The notes under the pieces were generated by a model. That model did no database searches. It saw nothing but the letters and a program-made list of their open reading frames with translations, and was not told the origin of the DNA. A DNA stretch of 64,000 nucleotides from Hordeum vulgare subsp. vulgare (Eukaryota; Streptophyta; Magnoliopsida; Poales; Poaceae). The stretch lies in contig NC_058523.1 of NCBI RefSeq assembly GCF_904849725.1, positions 206,425,689 to 206,489,688 of the forward strand, in the 5' to 3' direction. This document shows positions 23,006-34,085 of this stretch, one piece after another; the stretch's first letter is position 1, and the number at the start of each line of letters is the position of its first letter. The translations under genes and the position numbers were made by a program.

Positions 23006-24837
23006 GCGCCCATGTCCTGTTTTGGGCCTGTAGCCAGATTCGGCCCGTTTAGTATTTTTTAGGTCCTACGATTTATTTCTTTTCAGAAAAATGCATTATT
23101 TTAAAAACCGCGTTACTGTTAAACCGTGCGTCGGATCGCGACAAGTTGTATATGTAAGTTGGCTAGAATTTCGTGTAGAATATTATTTTACAAGTCTCAT
23201 GCATTTTTAGGCTGTTAACTATGCTGTTTGCATCGGTTTGTGCATCGACGTGATAGAAATGGTTTAGGTCGTACTTAATTAACCGTAGCTCTCTTGGAGA
23301 TGAGCCATATATGTAAATGGACCAGAATGACGAGTAGAATCACGTGAACCACTTTGGTTTTCCGTTTAACAAACAGAAAATATGAGTAGGACAAACTAGA
23401 CAGATTTCAATGTTAAGTGTGGGGTCATTTCGGAAACGCAATATGCGTTCCTGGCCTCATTTAAAATGCCTAGATAGCTAAATTATTTGTGCTTCACCCC
23501 TTGCCATGTTTAAAAACATTTAATATTATCATGTACCTAAACGGGAGTGAACTAAATAATTCATGTGTGGAGTTTCGTCAATAATTCGTGTGCTTCACTT
23601 AATGTTAGTGTTTGCATGAGGTGAATTGCCATGCCATGTCGTGCATATTTGAAACTGATCATGCATCGTATTAGGTGGTGCATCATATCTTTCTTTTGTG
23701 GTGGTGTTTTTCCGTGTGTTGATTCATGTTTCCGGTTTGCTTCGCCTCGATAGCGTTCTGCAAGCATGTCAGAATGTGAGGATCCATTCGACTACGTCGG
23801 TTCGTCTGCTTCACGCAGTCGTTCTTCTTCCAAGCGGGATCTCAGGCAATATGATCATTTCCCTAGATATCATTACTATCATTGCCATGCTAGTTGTTTC
23901 GTTTCTATCTCTATGTATCATTGCCTACCACCTATTAAATGTTAGCGTATCAACATTGCCATGAAAACCTTCAACGTGTTCACAACCTAGCAAACCACTG
24001 ATTGACTATGTACCGCTTGCTTAACCATTGGATATCGTTGTCAGTTGCAGGTGCAGTTGCTTCCATGTGCAAACATGGGATCCTTGTTATATCACCGTAT
24101 TATTGCTAATTAATTTAATGCACCTATATACTTGGTAAAAGGTGGAAGGCTCGGCCTTTCTAGCCTGGTGTTTTGTTCCACCTTTGTCGCCTTAGTTTCA
24201 GCTACCGGTGTTATGTTCCATAAATGAGCGCTCCTAACATGCTTGGGGTTGTTATGGGGACCCCCTAGATTCTTGTTTTGGGATAAAGATCGTCTGGGAA
24301 GGCCCAACATTGGAACTATATTTTCCCAATATAATAATCCAGATTATACTGAAATAAAAAGGGCGTCATGAACCCGAGGAGTAATTCAACATAATACAGG
24401 GGGCAGTGTTCTTGCTGTTGGTCCCAAACGGAGCAGCTTATTAACGCTACCCGGGGCCACTCGGCGTCTGGCATGGTAACCATCGCTCATCCGTCGTGTC
24501 GTGAGAACGTCGTACACGGCTCCTATCGGGATCGTCGACACGTCGGGCGGCCTTGCTGGACTTGTTTTACCTTTCTCGACCGTCTTGTGCGAGGGATTCT
24601 GAGGATGCTTTGTGTTATCTCGAGGTGGAGGTTTTCCAATAGGAACCCGAGGAGATCACGGGTTTCCCTGATCGAGGTCATTCCGTCGCAGCGTGTGGTA
24701 ATTTGTGATGGACTAGTTGGAGCACCCCTTTCCGAAAGTCGTGCCCGCGGTTATGTGGCAACGTGGAAACTTTGTTTAACATCCGGTTCTAGATATCTTA
24801 AAGTAATCTTAATTAAACTATGCCAACTGAGTGCGAA
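23006..24837 (+). repeat. LARD A 3' LTR, second part
   Basis: From 23590 it parallels 4802-6005 almost base for base, with scattered substitutions and small indels. It stops at GTGCGAA, where the Sabrina-like LTR begins. The first 585 bases (23006-23590) are AT-rich LTR sequence not represented in the 5' LTR remnant. No gene is supported. Confidence 0.8.
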
Positions 24838-26201
24838 TGATACGTCTCCGTCGTATCTACTTTTCCAAACTCTTTTGTCCTTGTTTTGGACTCTAATTTG
24901 CATGATTTGAATGGAACTAACCCGGACTAACCTTGTTTCAGCAGAATTGCCATGGTGTTGTTTTTGCACAGAAATAAAAGTTCTCGGAATGACCTGAAAA
25001 TTAACGGAGAATTTTTCTGGAATTTATGAAAAATACTGGCGCAAGAATCAGCGGAGGATGTTGAGCATCGGGCCCACAAGCCCACCAGGCGTGGGCCCCC
25101 CTGGCCGCGCCTGGCAGGTTTGTGGGGCCCACGTTGCTCCACCGTCTCCAAATCCAGCTCTATTTAGTCCGTCTCGCCCGGAAAAAAAAATCAAGGAGAA
25201 GAGTTCATCGCGTTTTCCGATACGGAGGCGCCGCCACCTCCTGTTGTTTATCTGGAGGGCAGATCTTTAGTCCGTTCTGGGCTGCAGAGAGGGGAGATCG
25301 TCGCAATCGTCATCATCAACCTTCCTTCACCGCAAATTCCATGATGCTCTTCACCGTTCGTGAGTAATCTCATCGTAGGCTTGCTGGACGATGATGGGTT
25401 GGATGAGATCTATCATGTAATCGAGTTAGTTTTGACGGGGATTAATCCCTAGTATCCACTATGTTCTGAGATTGATGTTGCTACTACTTTGCCATGCTTA
25501 ATGCTTGTCACTAGGGCCTGAGGGCCATGATTTCAGATCTGAACCTATTATGTTGTCGCTAATATATGTGTGTTTTAGATCCTATCTTGCAAGTTGTAGT
25601 CACCTATTATGTGTTATGACCCGGCAACCCCGGAGTGACAATAGCCGGAACCACTCCCGGAGATGACCATAGTATGAGGAGTTCACGTATTCACCAAGTG
25701 TTAATGCGTTGGTCCGGTTCTTTATTAAAAGGAGAACCTTAACATCCCGTAGTTTCCATTAGGATCCCGCTGCCACGGGAGGGATGGACAATAGATGTCA
25801 TGCAAGTTCTTTTCCCTAAGCACGTATGACTACATACGGAATACATGCCTACATTAGATTGACGAACTGGAGCTAGTTACTTATCTCTCTGTGTTATAAC
25901 TGTTGCATGATGAATCACATCCTGCATAATCGTCCATCACCAATCCAATGCCTAAGAGTCTTTTACTACTGGTCCTTGCTACGTTACTTTGCCGTTACTC
26001 TGTTGCTACTGCTGCTATCATACCACCTTGCTACGGATACTTCGCTGTAGACACTAAATCTTTCAGGTGTGGTTGAATTGACAACTAAACTGCTAATACT
26101 TGAGAATATTCTTTCGCTTCCCCTTGAGTCGAATCAATAAATTCGGGTTGAATATTCTACCCTCGAAAACTGTTTCGATCCCCTATACTTGTGGGTTATC
26201 A
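24838..26201 (+). repeat. Sabrina-like 5' LTR (1364 bp)
   Basis: TG...CA ends, with close similarity over full length to 32721-34085. A weak TATA-like CTCTATTTAG near 25150 precedes the leader in both copies. Confidence 0.9.
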
Positions 26202-26212
26202 AGACTATTTTC

Positions 26213-26230
26213 TGGCGCCGTTGCCGGGGA
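26213..26230 (+). other. primer-binding site (tRNA-Asp type)
   Basis: TGGCGCCGTTGCCGGGGA lies 11 bases after the LTR, the standard Athila/Sabrina primer-binding site, complementary to an aspartate tRNA 3' end. Confidence 0.85.
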
Positions 26231-26280
26231 AGCACAGCTATATTCTCTGAGTCACTTGGGATTTACGTCTTCTGGTCACT

Positions 26281-27282
26281 ATGAAGAATCTGAGAGATCC
26301 AAGAACTAAAGTCTTGCCCTCAACTACGAGGACAGGTAAGGAACTGCCATCTAGCTCTGCACTTGATTCACCTTCAGTTATGAGTAAGTTTGCGACACCA
26401 CCTCATGCTAGAAATCTTGATATGTCGCTTGTGCTTGGTGATGCGACTTTTGCTGCCCATGATGCTTATGGTGATGCTATGCTTGATGCTGCTTTGCCTG
26501 ATGATGCTATGCTTGATACTGCTTTGTCTCATGATGCTATGCTTGATACTGCTTTGTCACTAGGTGCATTCCTTGATGCACAAATTGCTATTTTGCCTAC
26601 TTGAACTAGCTCTCCTAGACCTGAATTACCTGATATGCCTGAGCGTTATGTTATGGAGGGAGAGATAGCTGAGGATTTTCTTGCGTGTAAGGATAGCTAT
26701 GATGTTGAGAAATTACTGAGCAAGTGGAAAGAAAAATCTCTGAACGCTAGGATAAAATATGACCCGAAGTTTGCTACTTTGCCTATCTTTGTGACCGATA
26801 AGGATTATGAATTCTCTGTCGACCCTGAGTTAATTACTCTGGTCGAATTTGATCCTTTTCACGCTTATGAGTCTGAAACGGTTGTAGCCCATCTTACCAA
26901 ACTGCACGATATAGCCACCCTATTCACGAGTGAGGAAAAGATCCGCCACTACTATATCCTCAAGTTGTTTCCTTTCTCACTAAAGGATGATGCTAAGACC
27001 TGGTTCACTTCTCTGGCTCCTCGTTGTGTGCGTAGCCCCTAGGATATGGTCTACTACTTCTCTGAAAAATATGTCCCTGCCCATAAGAAGCAAGCTGCCT
27101 TGCAGGAAATATACAACTTTGCTCAAGCTGAAGAAGAGAGTCTCCCACAAGCTTGCGGAGGCTCGTCCAGCTGCTGAATGCTTTGCCTGATCACCCTCTT
27201 GAAAAGAATGAAATACTTGATATCTTCTATAATGCACTTACCGACGCTTCTAAAGACCACCTAGATAGTTGTGCCGTTTTGA
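26281..27282 (+). pseudogene. Sabrina-like gag, N-terminal and core (broken)
   Basis: The start is the ATG at 26281 (MKNLRDPRTKVLPS), shortly after the PBS. An 11-residue repeat (DAMLDTALSHD type, about 26464-26575) follows, then a TGA at 26602. The gag core resumes in the same frame from 26635: KLLSKWKEKSLNARI, FDPFHAYESETVVAHL, then FPFSLKDDAKTWFTSL. A TAG stands at 27040, followed by YYFSEKYVPAHKKQAAL, and a frame change near 27140. The core matches Athila-type gag, which packages element RNA. Two stops and a frame change prevent a full-length product from this copy. Confidence 0.85.
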
Positions 27283-28914
27283 GTTTTTAGGGAACGAACC
27301 GTAGAACAAGCTAAGATCCCATTGAATAATATCTTGTGCAATGAGAATGCTTGGACTATTCCCGAACCACCTCCTAAGCCAACTCCGAAGAAAAGAGGTA
27401 TTCTATTCCTCAGTCCTGAAGATATGCAAGAAGCTAAGAAATCTATGCAAGACAAATGCATTAAATCTGAAGATGTCAAAAATCTACCACCTATCAAAGA
27501 GATCCATGGTCTTGATAACCCGATACAGGTAGTAGATGTAAATTCTCTACATAGGTTTGATGAGAGTGATATTCCTTTTGATAAACCTGCTAGCCTATGC
27601 CTGGCTGAATTTGATAACTTTGTTGCCCAACAACAACGTTTCAATGATTATGTTAGCAGACAATTGGAACAGAATGCTCGTATGCTTAGTCATTTAAGTG
27701 CTTGTGTGGACAGAAACGTCAATGATCTTAAGCTTCTGAGTAAACATGCCTCTATGGTTGCTACTCAGGTAGAACAAGTACTTAAAGCTCAGAATGACTT
27801 GCTCAATGAGTTGAATGACAATTCTGTCAGAGTAGTCACTAGAGGCGGTAGAATGGCCCAGGAACCTTTGTATCCTGAGGGTCATCCGAAGATAATTGAA
27901 CAAGATTCTCAAGGAGTTAGCACTGATGCACCTAGTCATCCTACAAAGAAGAAGAAAGATGATAGGAACTTGGACGCTAGCAATCCTGTTGCTGCTACAC
28001 CTGAGAGTCTAAACGACGTCTCTATCTCTGATGCTGAAACACAATCTGGTGATGAACATGAGCCTAATGATGATATCAATAGTGATGTTCATGAAGATGC
28101 TCAACCTAGCAACGATAAGGATGTGGAGATTGAACCTGTTGATCTTGATAACCCACAGCCTAAGAATAGAAGATACGATAAGGACGATTTCGCTACTAGG
28201 AAGCATGGTAAAGAAAGGGAACCATGGGTTCAGAAACCCATGCCCTTTCCTCCCAAACCATCCAAGAAAAAGGATGATGAGGATTTTGAGCGATTTGTTG
28301 AAATGATTAGACCTGTCTTTCTGGAAATGTGTTTGATAGATATGCTCAAAATGACTCCGTATGCTAAGTACATGAACGATATTGTGACTAATAAGAGGAG
28401 GATACCTGAGGTTGAGATTTCCACCATGCTTGCTAACTATACCTTCAAGGGTGGGACTCCTAAGAAACTAGGTGATCCCGGTGTGTCCACTATACCTTGC
28501 TCCATTAAAGGCAATTACGTTAGAACTGCTTTATGCGACCTTGGAGCCGGTGTTAGTGTTATGCATCTCTCTCTTTATCGTAGGCTTGAACTGGATAAGT
28601 TGACACCCACTGAAATCTCTCTGCAAATGGCCAACAAATCAACTGCTTTCCCTATCGGCATTTGCGAGGATGTGCCTGTTGTGGTTGCAGAAGTCACTAT
28701 CTTAACAGACTTTGTTATTCTGGATATTCCCGAGGACGATTCCATGGCAGTCATCCTCGGGAGACCCTTTTTAAACACTGCAGGGGCTGTTATAGATTGC
28801 AACAAATGCAATGTCACTTTGCATGTTAATGGTAATGGGCATACGGTGCACTTCCCAAAGTACATTGCATCAATGCTATCAAAAAAACTTCACGATTCTT
28901 ATTGGGAGCGTTGA
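27283..28914 (+). CDS. Sabrina-like gag C-terminus, spacer and aspartic protease
   Basis: An open frame of 544 codons begins after a stop at 27280, with VFRERTVEQAK continuing gag. It has an amphipathic helix rich in Gln and Leu (about 27620-27830) and an acidic Asp/Glu/Asn-rich spacer (28010-28200). A basic segment follows (KHGKEREPWVQKPMPFPPKP), then a retropepsin-like domain with ALCDLGAGVSVM near 28530. That catalytic motif is D-L-G rather than the common D-T/S-G, as usual for Athila elements. The domain continues with VVVAEVTILTDFVILDIPED and MAVILGRPFLNTAGAVID, and the frame ends at TGA 28914. RT does not follow. The long intact frame contrasts with the broken gag upstream. Confidence 0.85.
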   Translation, partial: VFRERTVEQAKIPLNNILCNENAWTIPEPPPKPTPKKRGILFLSPEDMQEAKKSMQDKCIKSEDVKNLPPIKEIHGLDNPIQVVDVNSLHRFDESDIPFDKPASLCLAEFDNFVAQQQRFNDYVSRQLEQNARMLSHLSACVDRNVNDLKLLSKHASMVATQVEQVLKAQNDLLNELNDNSVRVVTRGGRMAQEPLYPEGHPKIIEQDSQGVSTDAPSHPTKKKKDDRNLDASNPVAATPESLNDVSISDAETQSGDEHEPNDDINSDVHEDAQPSNDKDVEIEPVDLDNPQPKNRRYDKDDFATRKHGKEREPWVQKPMPFPPKPSKKKDDEDFERFVEMIRPVFLEMCLIDMLKMTPYAKYMNDIVTNKRRIPEVEISTMLANYTFKGGTPKKLGDPGVSTIPCSIKGNYVRTALCDLGAGVSVMHLSLYRRLELDKLTPTEISLQMANKSTAFPIGICEDVPVVVAEVTILTDFVILDIPEDDSMAVILGRPFLNTAGAVIDCNKCNVTLHVNGNGHTVHFPKYIASMLSKKLHDSYWER

Positions 28915-29211
28915 ATGCCCTATTCATCCTGTTAAGATGAAGTATGATTTGCTTGTTGGGGAGATACACATCCCCATTGAGGTGACCTAGTGACTATTCA
29001 GAAATTCTCCGTTCTCTTTTGCGATTCGAAAAGGTTTGTCACGGACACTTGATCAACCTCATTGATGGATTTCTTTCGATGACCATGAGATGGATGAATC
29101 GAGGAGTCACAAACCTCTGTTCCAAGCTTTCACCCTCGGTTTCTTAGAAGAAAAATGATATGTTTAGTTTAGTTTTCCTTGTTTTCTATTTTAGCATCCC
29201 GTGGAAAAGTA

Positions 29212-29420
29212 CCCCGAAAATAAAAGTTCTCCGAATGCCGTGAAAATCAAGTATGATTTTTTCTGGAATTTTTGAAAAATACTGAGACGGAGAGCTAGTC
29301 AGGGGGCTGCACTAGTGGGCCACAAGCCCTGGAGGCGCGGCACCCCCCTCGCCACGCCTACCTGGCTTGTGGGGCCCATGTGCATCCCCTTCACTCATTC
29401 TAGCTCTCATCTGCTTCTCC
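29212..29420 (+). promoter_or_regulatory. internal LTR-like segment, candidate ORF3 promoter
   Basis: This stretch aligns with the U3 part of the element's own LTR (about 24972-25165). Shared blocks include AATAAAAGTTCTC, TTTTTCTGGAATTT, TGAAAAATACTG, CACAAGCC and CTTGTGGGGCCCA. It is clearly diverged, so it is not a fresh duplication. It sits where pol would be, directly ahead of a leader, a canonical intron and ORF3. That it promotes ORF3 transcription is inference. Confidence 0.65.
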
Positions 29421-29539
29421 TACCTCCAGAAAAAATCGTTTCGCAGCTCAAACCCGTGTTCTTGCTCTTCTTGCTGGGATTTTTAATCTCTTTGATCAAA
29501 GCACCATTCTCCGAACTGTTTTGGGGAAATTACTCATAG

Positions 29540-29761
29540 GTAAGTGACTACTCCATTGGTCCAATTAGTTTTTGCCCTAGTGCCTTATACTTCGCGTATT
29601 TTTGCTGCCTTGGTGACCATGTTCTTGAGCTTTGCATGCTAATTTTAGTTGGTCCCAAGTAGTTTTGATGCGTAATATGGCCACTAGGCACTTGATGGAG
29701 TAGTTGCTACGAGTTTAGTTGAGCCTTGTTCACTTTTCCTTTGGGTCACTGGAAATTTCAG
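29540..29761 (+). other. predicted intron in the ORF3 leader
   Basis: The donor CATAG|GTAAGTG starts at 29540 and a T-rich acceptor GGAAATTTCAG ends at 29761, ten bases before the ORF3 ATG. The length is 222 bases. Both sites match plant consensus. Confidence 0.6.
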
Positions 29762-29770
29762 AAAAGGAAG

Positions 29771-30802
29771 ATGTTGAGGAGAAACTATCATGGTGGTTCC
29801 TCAAGCAAGAGACGTCCCCGTCTTGCAATTTGGGAGCCCGATCCTTACCAACCGAGAAACGGACAGGTACAACCATGTGAATGGCCTTCTGATGAATTCA
29901 TGATTGAGGCACGTTTCAAAGACGAGTTTGATACACTTGTTCACAACGTTGGACTTGAAGAATTCATCTCCGATAAATTTGAACAGTATGTTGCTCTTAC
30001 TGCCTCTTTTGTTCGTAGATTGAAATTTTCACTTGGTCGTGATACATCTGTACTGTTTGATCTCCATCACAAATCGTATACCAAATATTTAGAGGATTTC
30101 AATAGAATTTCTAAGATACCTATTTGGGGTAGTCTCAATGATCCTCCCAAATCTTCGGTTATAGATTTTTTCTCTAGTATAACTGTCGGAGAAACTAGAG
30201 ATATTACACATGCTACCATGGGGAGCATTCATTTTCCTGCCTTGCATTATTTTGCCCTCTTCATAGGTACATGCATTAATGGCAAGATTGAGCATTGTCA
30301 CCTCTACGCACCCGACCTTAGTATTGTTAAGAGTGTAGTAACGGGTGATAAAAGTTTCAACATGGGAGCTATTTTAGCAAGGAGGCTGAATAATAATGCT
30401 AATGAAGGGGATTTCTTTGGTGGGATCTATGCCACCCGCATAGCAAATTTTCTTGGAGTACCCATCCGCGAAGGAGATCCCCCACTCCATACAGCTTTCC
30501 TTGACTGCATCGCTTTGACACGCTACCAGTTCCTTGAGAGGGATGATGAATCCCTCCTATACCGTTTGATATTTAACCGGCAGTGTGTTTTCCATATTAC
30601 CCTTCCTGCACTTGCCTTCTTTGACTTTCAGGTAAAACGGAGATATTACATAACCAGAGGAGAGGTAGAGGAGTATGAGAGGGAGGCAAAGGTTGCTCGT
30701 CTCCGTGAGGCAGCTATTCAGGCAGTGGCTGCAGCGCTCCCGTACAACCCTCATTATGATTTTGGGTATCGCCTAGACCATCTTGGGAGTAGACCAACTT
30801 AG
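29771..30802 (+). CDS. ORF3, ATHILA ORF-1-like protein
   Basis: ATG at 29771 (MLRRNYHGGSSSKRRPRL) begins a 343-codon intact frame ending TAG-A at 30802. It has a basic start, then a folded-looking domain with WPSDEFMIEARFKDEFDTLV, VRRLKFSLGRDTS, ATMGSIHFPALHYFALFIG and ANFLGVPIREGDPPLHTAF. A charged helix (YITRGEVEEYEREAKVARLRE) lies near the end. It resembles the ATHILA ORF-1 family found in this lineage; the function is unknown. I see no clear signal peptide or terminal membrane anchor, so I do not call it an envelope. Its integrity, its own leader intron and the LTR-like segment upstream suggest it is expressed separately. Confidence 0.8.
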   Translation: MLRRNYHGGSSSKRRPRLAIWEPDPYQPRNGQVQPCEWPSDEFMIEARFKDEFDTLVHNVGLEEFISDKFEQYVALTASFVRRLKFSLGRDTSVLFDLHHKSYTKYLEDFNRISKIPIWGSLNDPPKSSVIDFFSSITVGETRDITHATMGSIHFPALHYFALFIGTCINGKIEHCHLYAPDLSIVKSVVTGDKSFNMGAILARRLNNNANEGDFFGGIYATRIANFLGVPIREGDPPLHTAFLDCIALTRYQFLERDDESLLYRLIFNRQCVFHITLPALAFFDFQVKRRYYITRGEVEEYEREAKVARLREAAIQAVAAALPYNPHYDFGYRLDHLGSRPT

Positions 30803-32706
30803 GCCAAAAGCCTAAGCTTGGGGGAGTACGTGTTTCTCACCGACCTTACATTCTTGCTTATGCTTTCACTTTGTTCGTCGGTGTTCACACTTCGCCACTG
30901 TATCATCCATGCTAGTTTATTTTATTTTTTCTTTTCATGTGTCTGTCTAGTTTGAGAAAACCCAAAAAGATTTTCTTTTTCTTCTTTTGCTTGTTGGGAG
31001 CTTTCCCGTGTAAATATTTTTTCTTTTTCTTTGGGTTAAGTTAGAAGACCATGGTTACAATGTTTAGTGGCTCTCGCATGCATATATGTTTATCTGTTAA
31101 AGAGCCATATTACTTTGTCTTCACCTTTGTGTTTTCCTGTAGATTCTAGCTTAGCCCAATGCACGAGCATGCTTATTATTGTTCACATCATTCGGTCGTG
31201 CAAGTGAAAGGCCATAATGATGATATATGATGAAGTGACTAAGCCTGGAAAAGCTGGTATGGACTCGATCAATTTTGTTTTTGTAAATATGACTAGCTCA
31301 TCATGCCTGATTCAGCTTTGTTGTGAGAGAAACATGTTTGCAAAGACAACTTAGAGATCATAGTTGCTGATGCCATGCTTAATTAGGTAGGAGCTTATAA
31401 TGGTTTGTCTTGGATGCCAACATGAATTTTGAGATGACTATGATGTAGTATGATAGGATGGTATCCTCCTTTGAATGATTCAAGTGGCTTGACTTGGCGC
31501 ATGTTTACGCATGTAACTGAAAAAATTCAACATAGCCTCTATGATATTCATGTTCATGGTGATTTATGTCCTACTCATTCTTGCACTCAATGTTAGTTAA
31601 TCTCATTGCATTTTGATGACTGTTGTCGCTCTCTAGTTGGTCGCTTCCTAGTCTTTTGCTAGCCTTCACTTGTACTAAGTGGGAATACTGCTTGTGCATC
31701 CACTTCCATAAACCCAAAGTTGTTCCATATGAGTCCACCATACCTACCTATGTGCGGTATCTACCTGCCGTTCCAAGTAAATTTGCATGTGCCACTCTCT
31801 AAACCTTCAAGAAATAATCTGTTTTGCATGCCCGAACCGCTCATGTGGTGACAAGGGGTTATCAGTATCTTCCATGCTAGGCGTGTTATCCTGGATATGT
31901 TTTTATTCACTATCATTCACGAGAAAGGGGTCGGTAATTGGAATTCCCAGTTCCATGCTCAAATCGAAAAGATAATTGCAAACAAAACTCCCCCTGGATT
32001 GATGTTGGTATGGACGGTACCCCGAGGATTCGGCTAGCCGTGGAGTGTGATTGATAGGTGGTGGGGGAGTCAAAACTCTACTTTTATGTTTCGGAACCGC
32101 CTATAGCATGTGTAGCATGGATGATGTTGAGAACTCTTAGTCATTGCATTGACAATGAAAGCATGCCACCCAAAATTATTATCTCTGGCACCTCTGCAAA
32201 TCAATGCTTCCCTCTGCGATGGGCCTATCTATTTATGTTCTTGTTGAGTCATCCTCCTCTTATAAAAGCACCACGTAGAGAGCACCTCTATCATTTTTAT
32301 GCTTTGCTTTTAACTGTGTTGAGTATGACTATGACTGGATCTTCTTTTCCATGAATTACAATGTTTAGTCAGCCCTTGGTCTTTGAAGGTGCTCTGCATT
32401 TATGTTTTGTGGTCTCAGAATGAGCTAGCGAGATACCATGTATTCGTACTGCTTCATGATTGTTTTGATTGAAGTGTGGACGTTTGAGACTTATTATTAT
32501 TTGTTCGCTAGCTAATTATGACATTGATATGAGTTTACCGTGAGACCTAGATGTCATTTGCTTATGTGGTTAGCTTGTGATCTTGCTGAAATTCTGGTTA
32601 TGAGTTAGACATAGTTGCAACAACAAGATCAAACAGAGTTCGTCAAATTTTTTCTTTTGTCTCTTTCAGTTTGTCAACTGAATTGCTTGAGGACAACCAA
32701 GGCTTT
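30803..32706 (+). other. Sabrina-like 3' non-coding region
   Basis: About 1.9 kb without credible coding sequence lies between ORF3 and the 3' LTR. Near its start (about 30808-30825) it contains CTAAGCTTGGGGGAGTA, almost the same as the polypurine tract used at the 3' LTR. Confidence 0.7.
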
Positions 32707-32720
32707 AAGCTTGGGGGAGT
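32707..32720 (+). other. polypurine tract
   Basis: AAGCTTGGGGGAGT directly precedes the 3' LTR start TGATACG and is the expected primer for plus-strand DNA synthesis. Confidence 0.85.
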
Positions 32721-34085
32721 TGATACGTCTCCGTCGTATCTACTTTTCCGAACTCTTTTGCCCTTGTTTTGGAGTCTAATTTGCATGATTTGAATGGAAC
32801 TAACCCGGACTAACGTTGTTTTTAGCAGAATTGCCATGGTGTTGTTTTTGCGCAGAAATAAAAGTTCTCGGAATGACCTGAAAATTTAGGAAGAATTTTT
32901 CTGGAATTTATGTAAAGTTCTGGCACAAGAATCAGCGGAGGATGTGGAGCGTGGTGCCCACAAGACCACCAGGCACGGGCCCCCCTGGCCGCGCCTGGCG
33001 GGCTTGTGGGGCCCATGTTGCTCCACCGCCTCTAAATCCAGCTCTATTTAGTTCATCTCGCCCGGAAAAAAATCAAGGAGAAGAGTTCATCGCGTTTTAC
33101 GATACGGAGGCACCGCCACCTCCTATTCTTCATCTCAAGGGCAGATCTGGAGTCCATTCCGGGCACCGCAGAGGGGAGATTGTCGCCATCGATATCATCA
33201 ACCTTCCTTCATCGCCAACTCCATGATGCTCTTCACCGTTCATGAGTAATCTCATCGTAGGCTTGCTGGACGGTGATGGGTTGGATGAGATCTATCATGT
33301 AATCTAGTTAGTTTTGACGGGGATTGATCCCTAGTATCCACTGTGTTCTGAGATTGATGTTGCTACTACTTTGCCATGCTTAATGCTTGTCACTAGGGCC
33401 CGAGTGCCATGATTTCAGATCTGAACCTATTATGTTGTCGCCAATATATGTGTGTTTTAGATCCTATCTTGCAAGTTGTAGTCACCTACTATGTGTTATG
33501 ACCCGGCAACCCCGGAGTGATAATAGCCGGAACCACTCCCGGAGATGACCATAGTATGAGGAGTTCATGTATTCACCAAGTGTTAATGCGTTAGTCCAAT
33601 TCTTTATTAAAAGGAGAACCTTAATATCCCGTAGTTTCCATTAGGACCCCGCTGCCACGGGAGGGATGGACAATAGATGTCATGCAAGTTCTTTTTTCCC
33701 TAAGCACGTATGACTACAGACGGAATACATGCCTACATTAGATTGACGAACTGGAGCTAGTTACTAATCTCTCCGTGTTCTAACTGTTTCATGATGAATC
33801 ACATCTGGCAAAACCATCCATCACCGATCCAATGCCTAGGAGTCTTTTACTACTAGTCCTTGCTACGTTACTTTGCCGTTACTCTGTTGCTACTGCTGCT
33901 ATCATACAACCTTGCTACTGATACTTTGCTGCAGACACTAAATCTTTCAGGTGTGGTTGAATTGACAACTCAGATGCTAATACTTGAGAATATTCTTTCG
34001 CTTCCCCTTGAGTCGAATCAATAAATTTGGGTTGAATACTCTACCCTCGAAAACTGTTGCGATCCCCTATACTTGTGGGTTATCA
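32721..34085 (+). repeat. Sabrina-like 3' LTR (1365 bp)
   Basis: TG...CA ends, collinear with the 5' LTR at 24838-26201 and with scattered substitutions throughout. Followed by CGTAA, the target-site duplication. Confidence 0.9.

Larger units (their letters stand above)
24838..34085 (+). mobile_element. Sabrina-like (Athila lineage) Ty3/gypsy retrotransposon lacking RT and integrase
   Basis: Two LTRs (24838-26201 and 32721-34085) start TGATACGTCTCC and end GGGTTATCA. Between them are a PBS, gag, protease, an LTR-like segment, ORF3 and a long non-coding tail. The right flank is CGTAA and the left is CGAA, which fits a 5-bp duplication CGTAA with one base lost. The uninterrupted site GTGCGTAACC is present at about 6030 in the other LTR of LARD A, so the insertion is certain. 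RT, RNase H and integrase are absent, so this copy depends on an autonomous relative. The LTRs differ by scattered substitutions, so the insertion is not very recent. Confidence 0.88.

Noticed and set aside
26213..26230. tRNA gene fragments at primer-binding sites
   Set aside because: Only the 3'-end complement is present, placed exactly after LTRs; no tRNA body.
27283..28914. Possible host gene (544 codons)
   Set aside because: Continuous with Sabrina-like gag and ends in a retropepsin-like domain; it lies between matched LTRs.
29771..30802. ORF3 as a viral-type envelope gene
   Set aside because: No clear signal peptide or membrane anchor is visible; it matches the ATHILA ORF-1 type instead.
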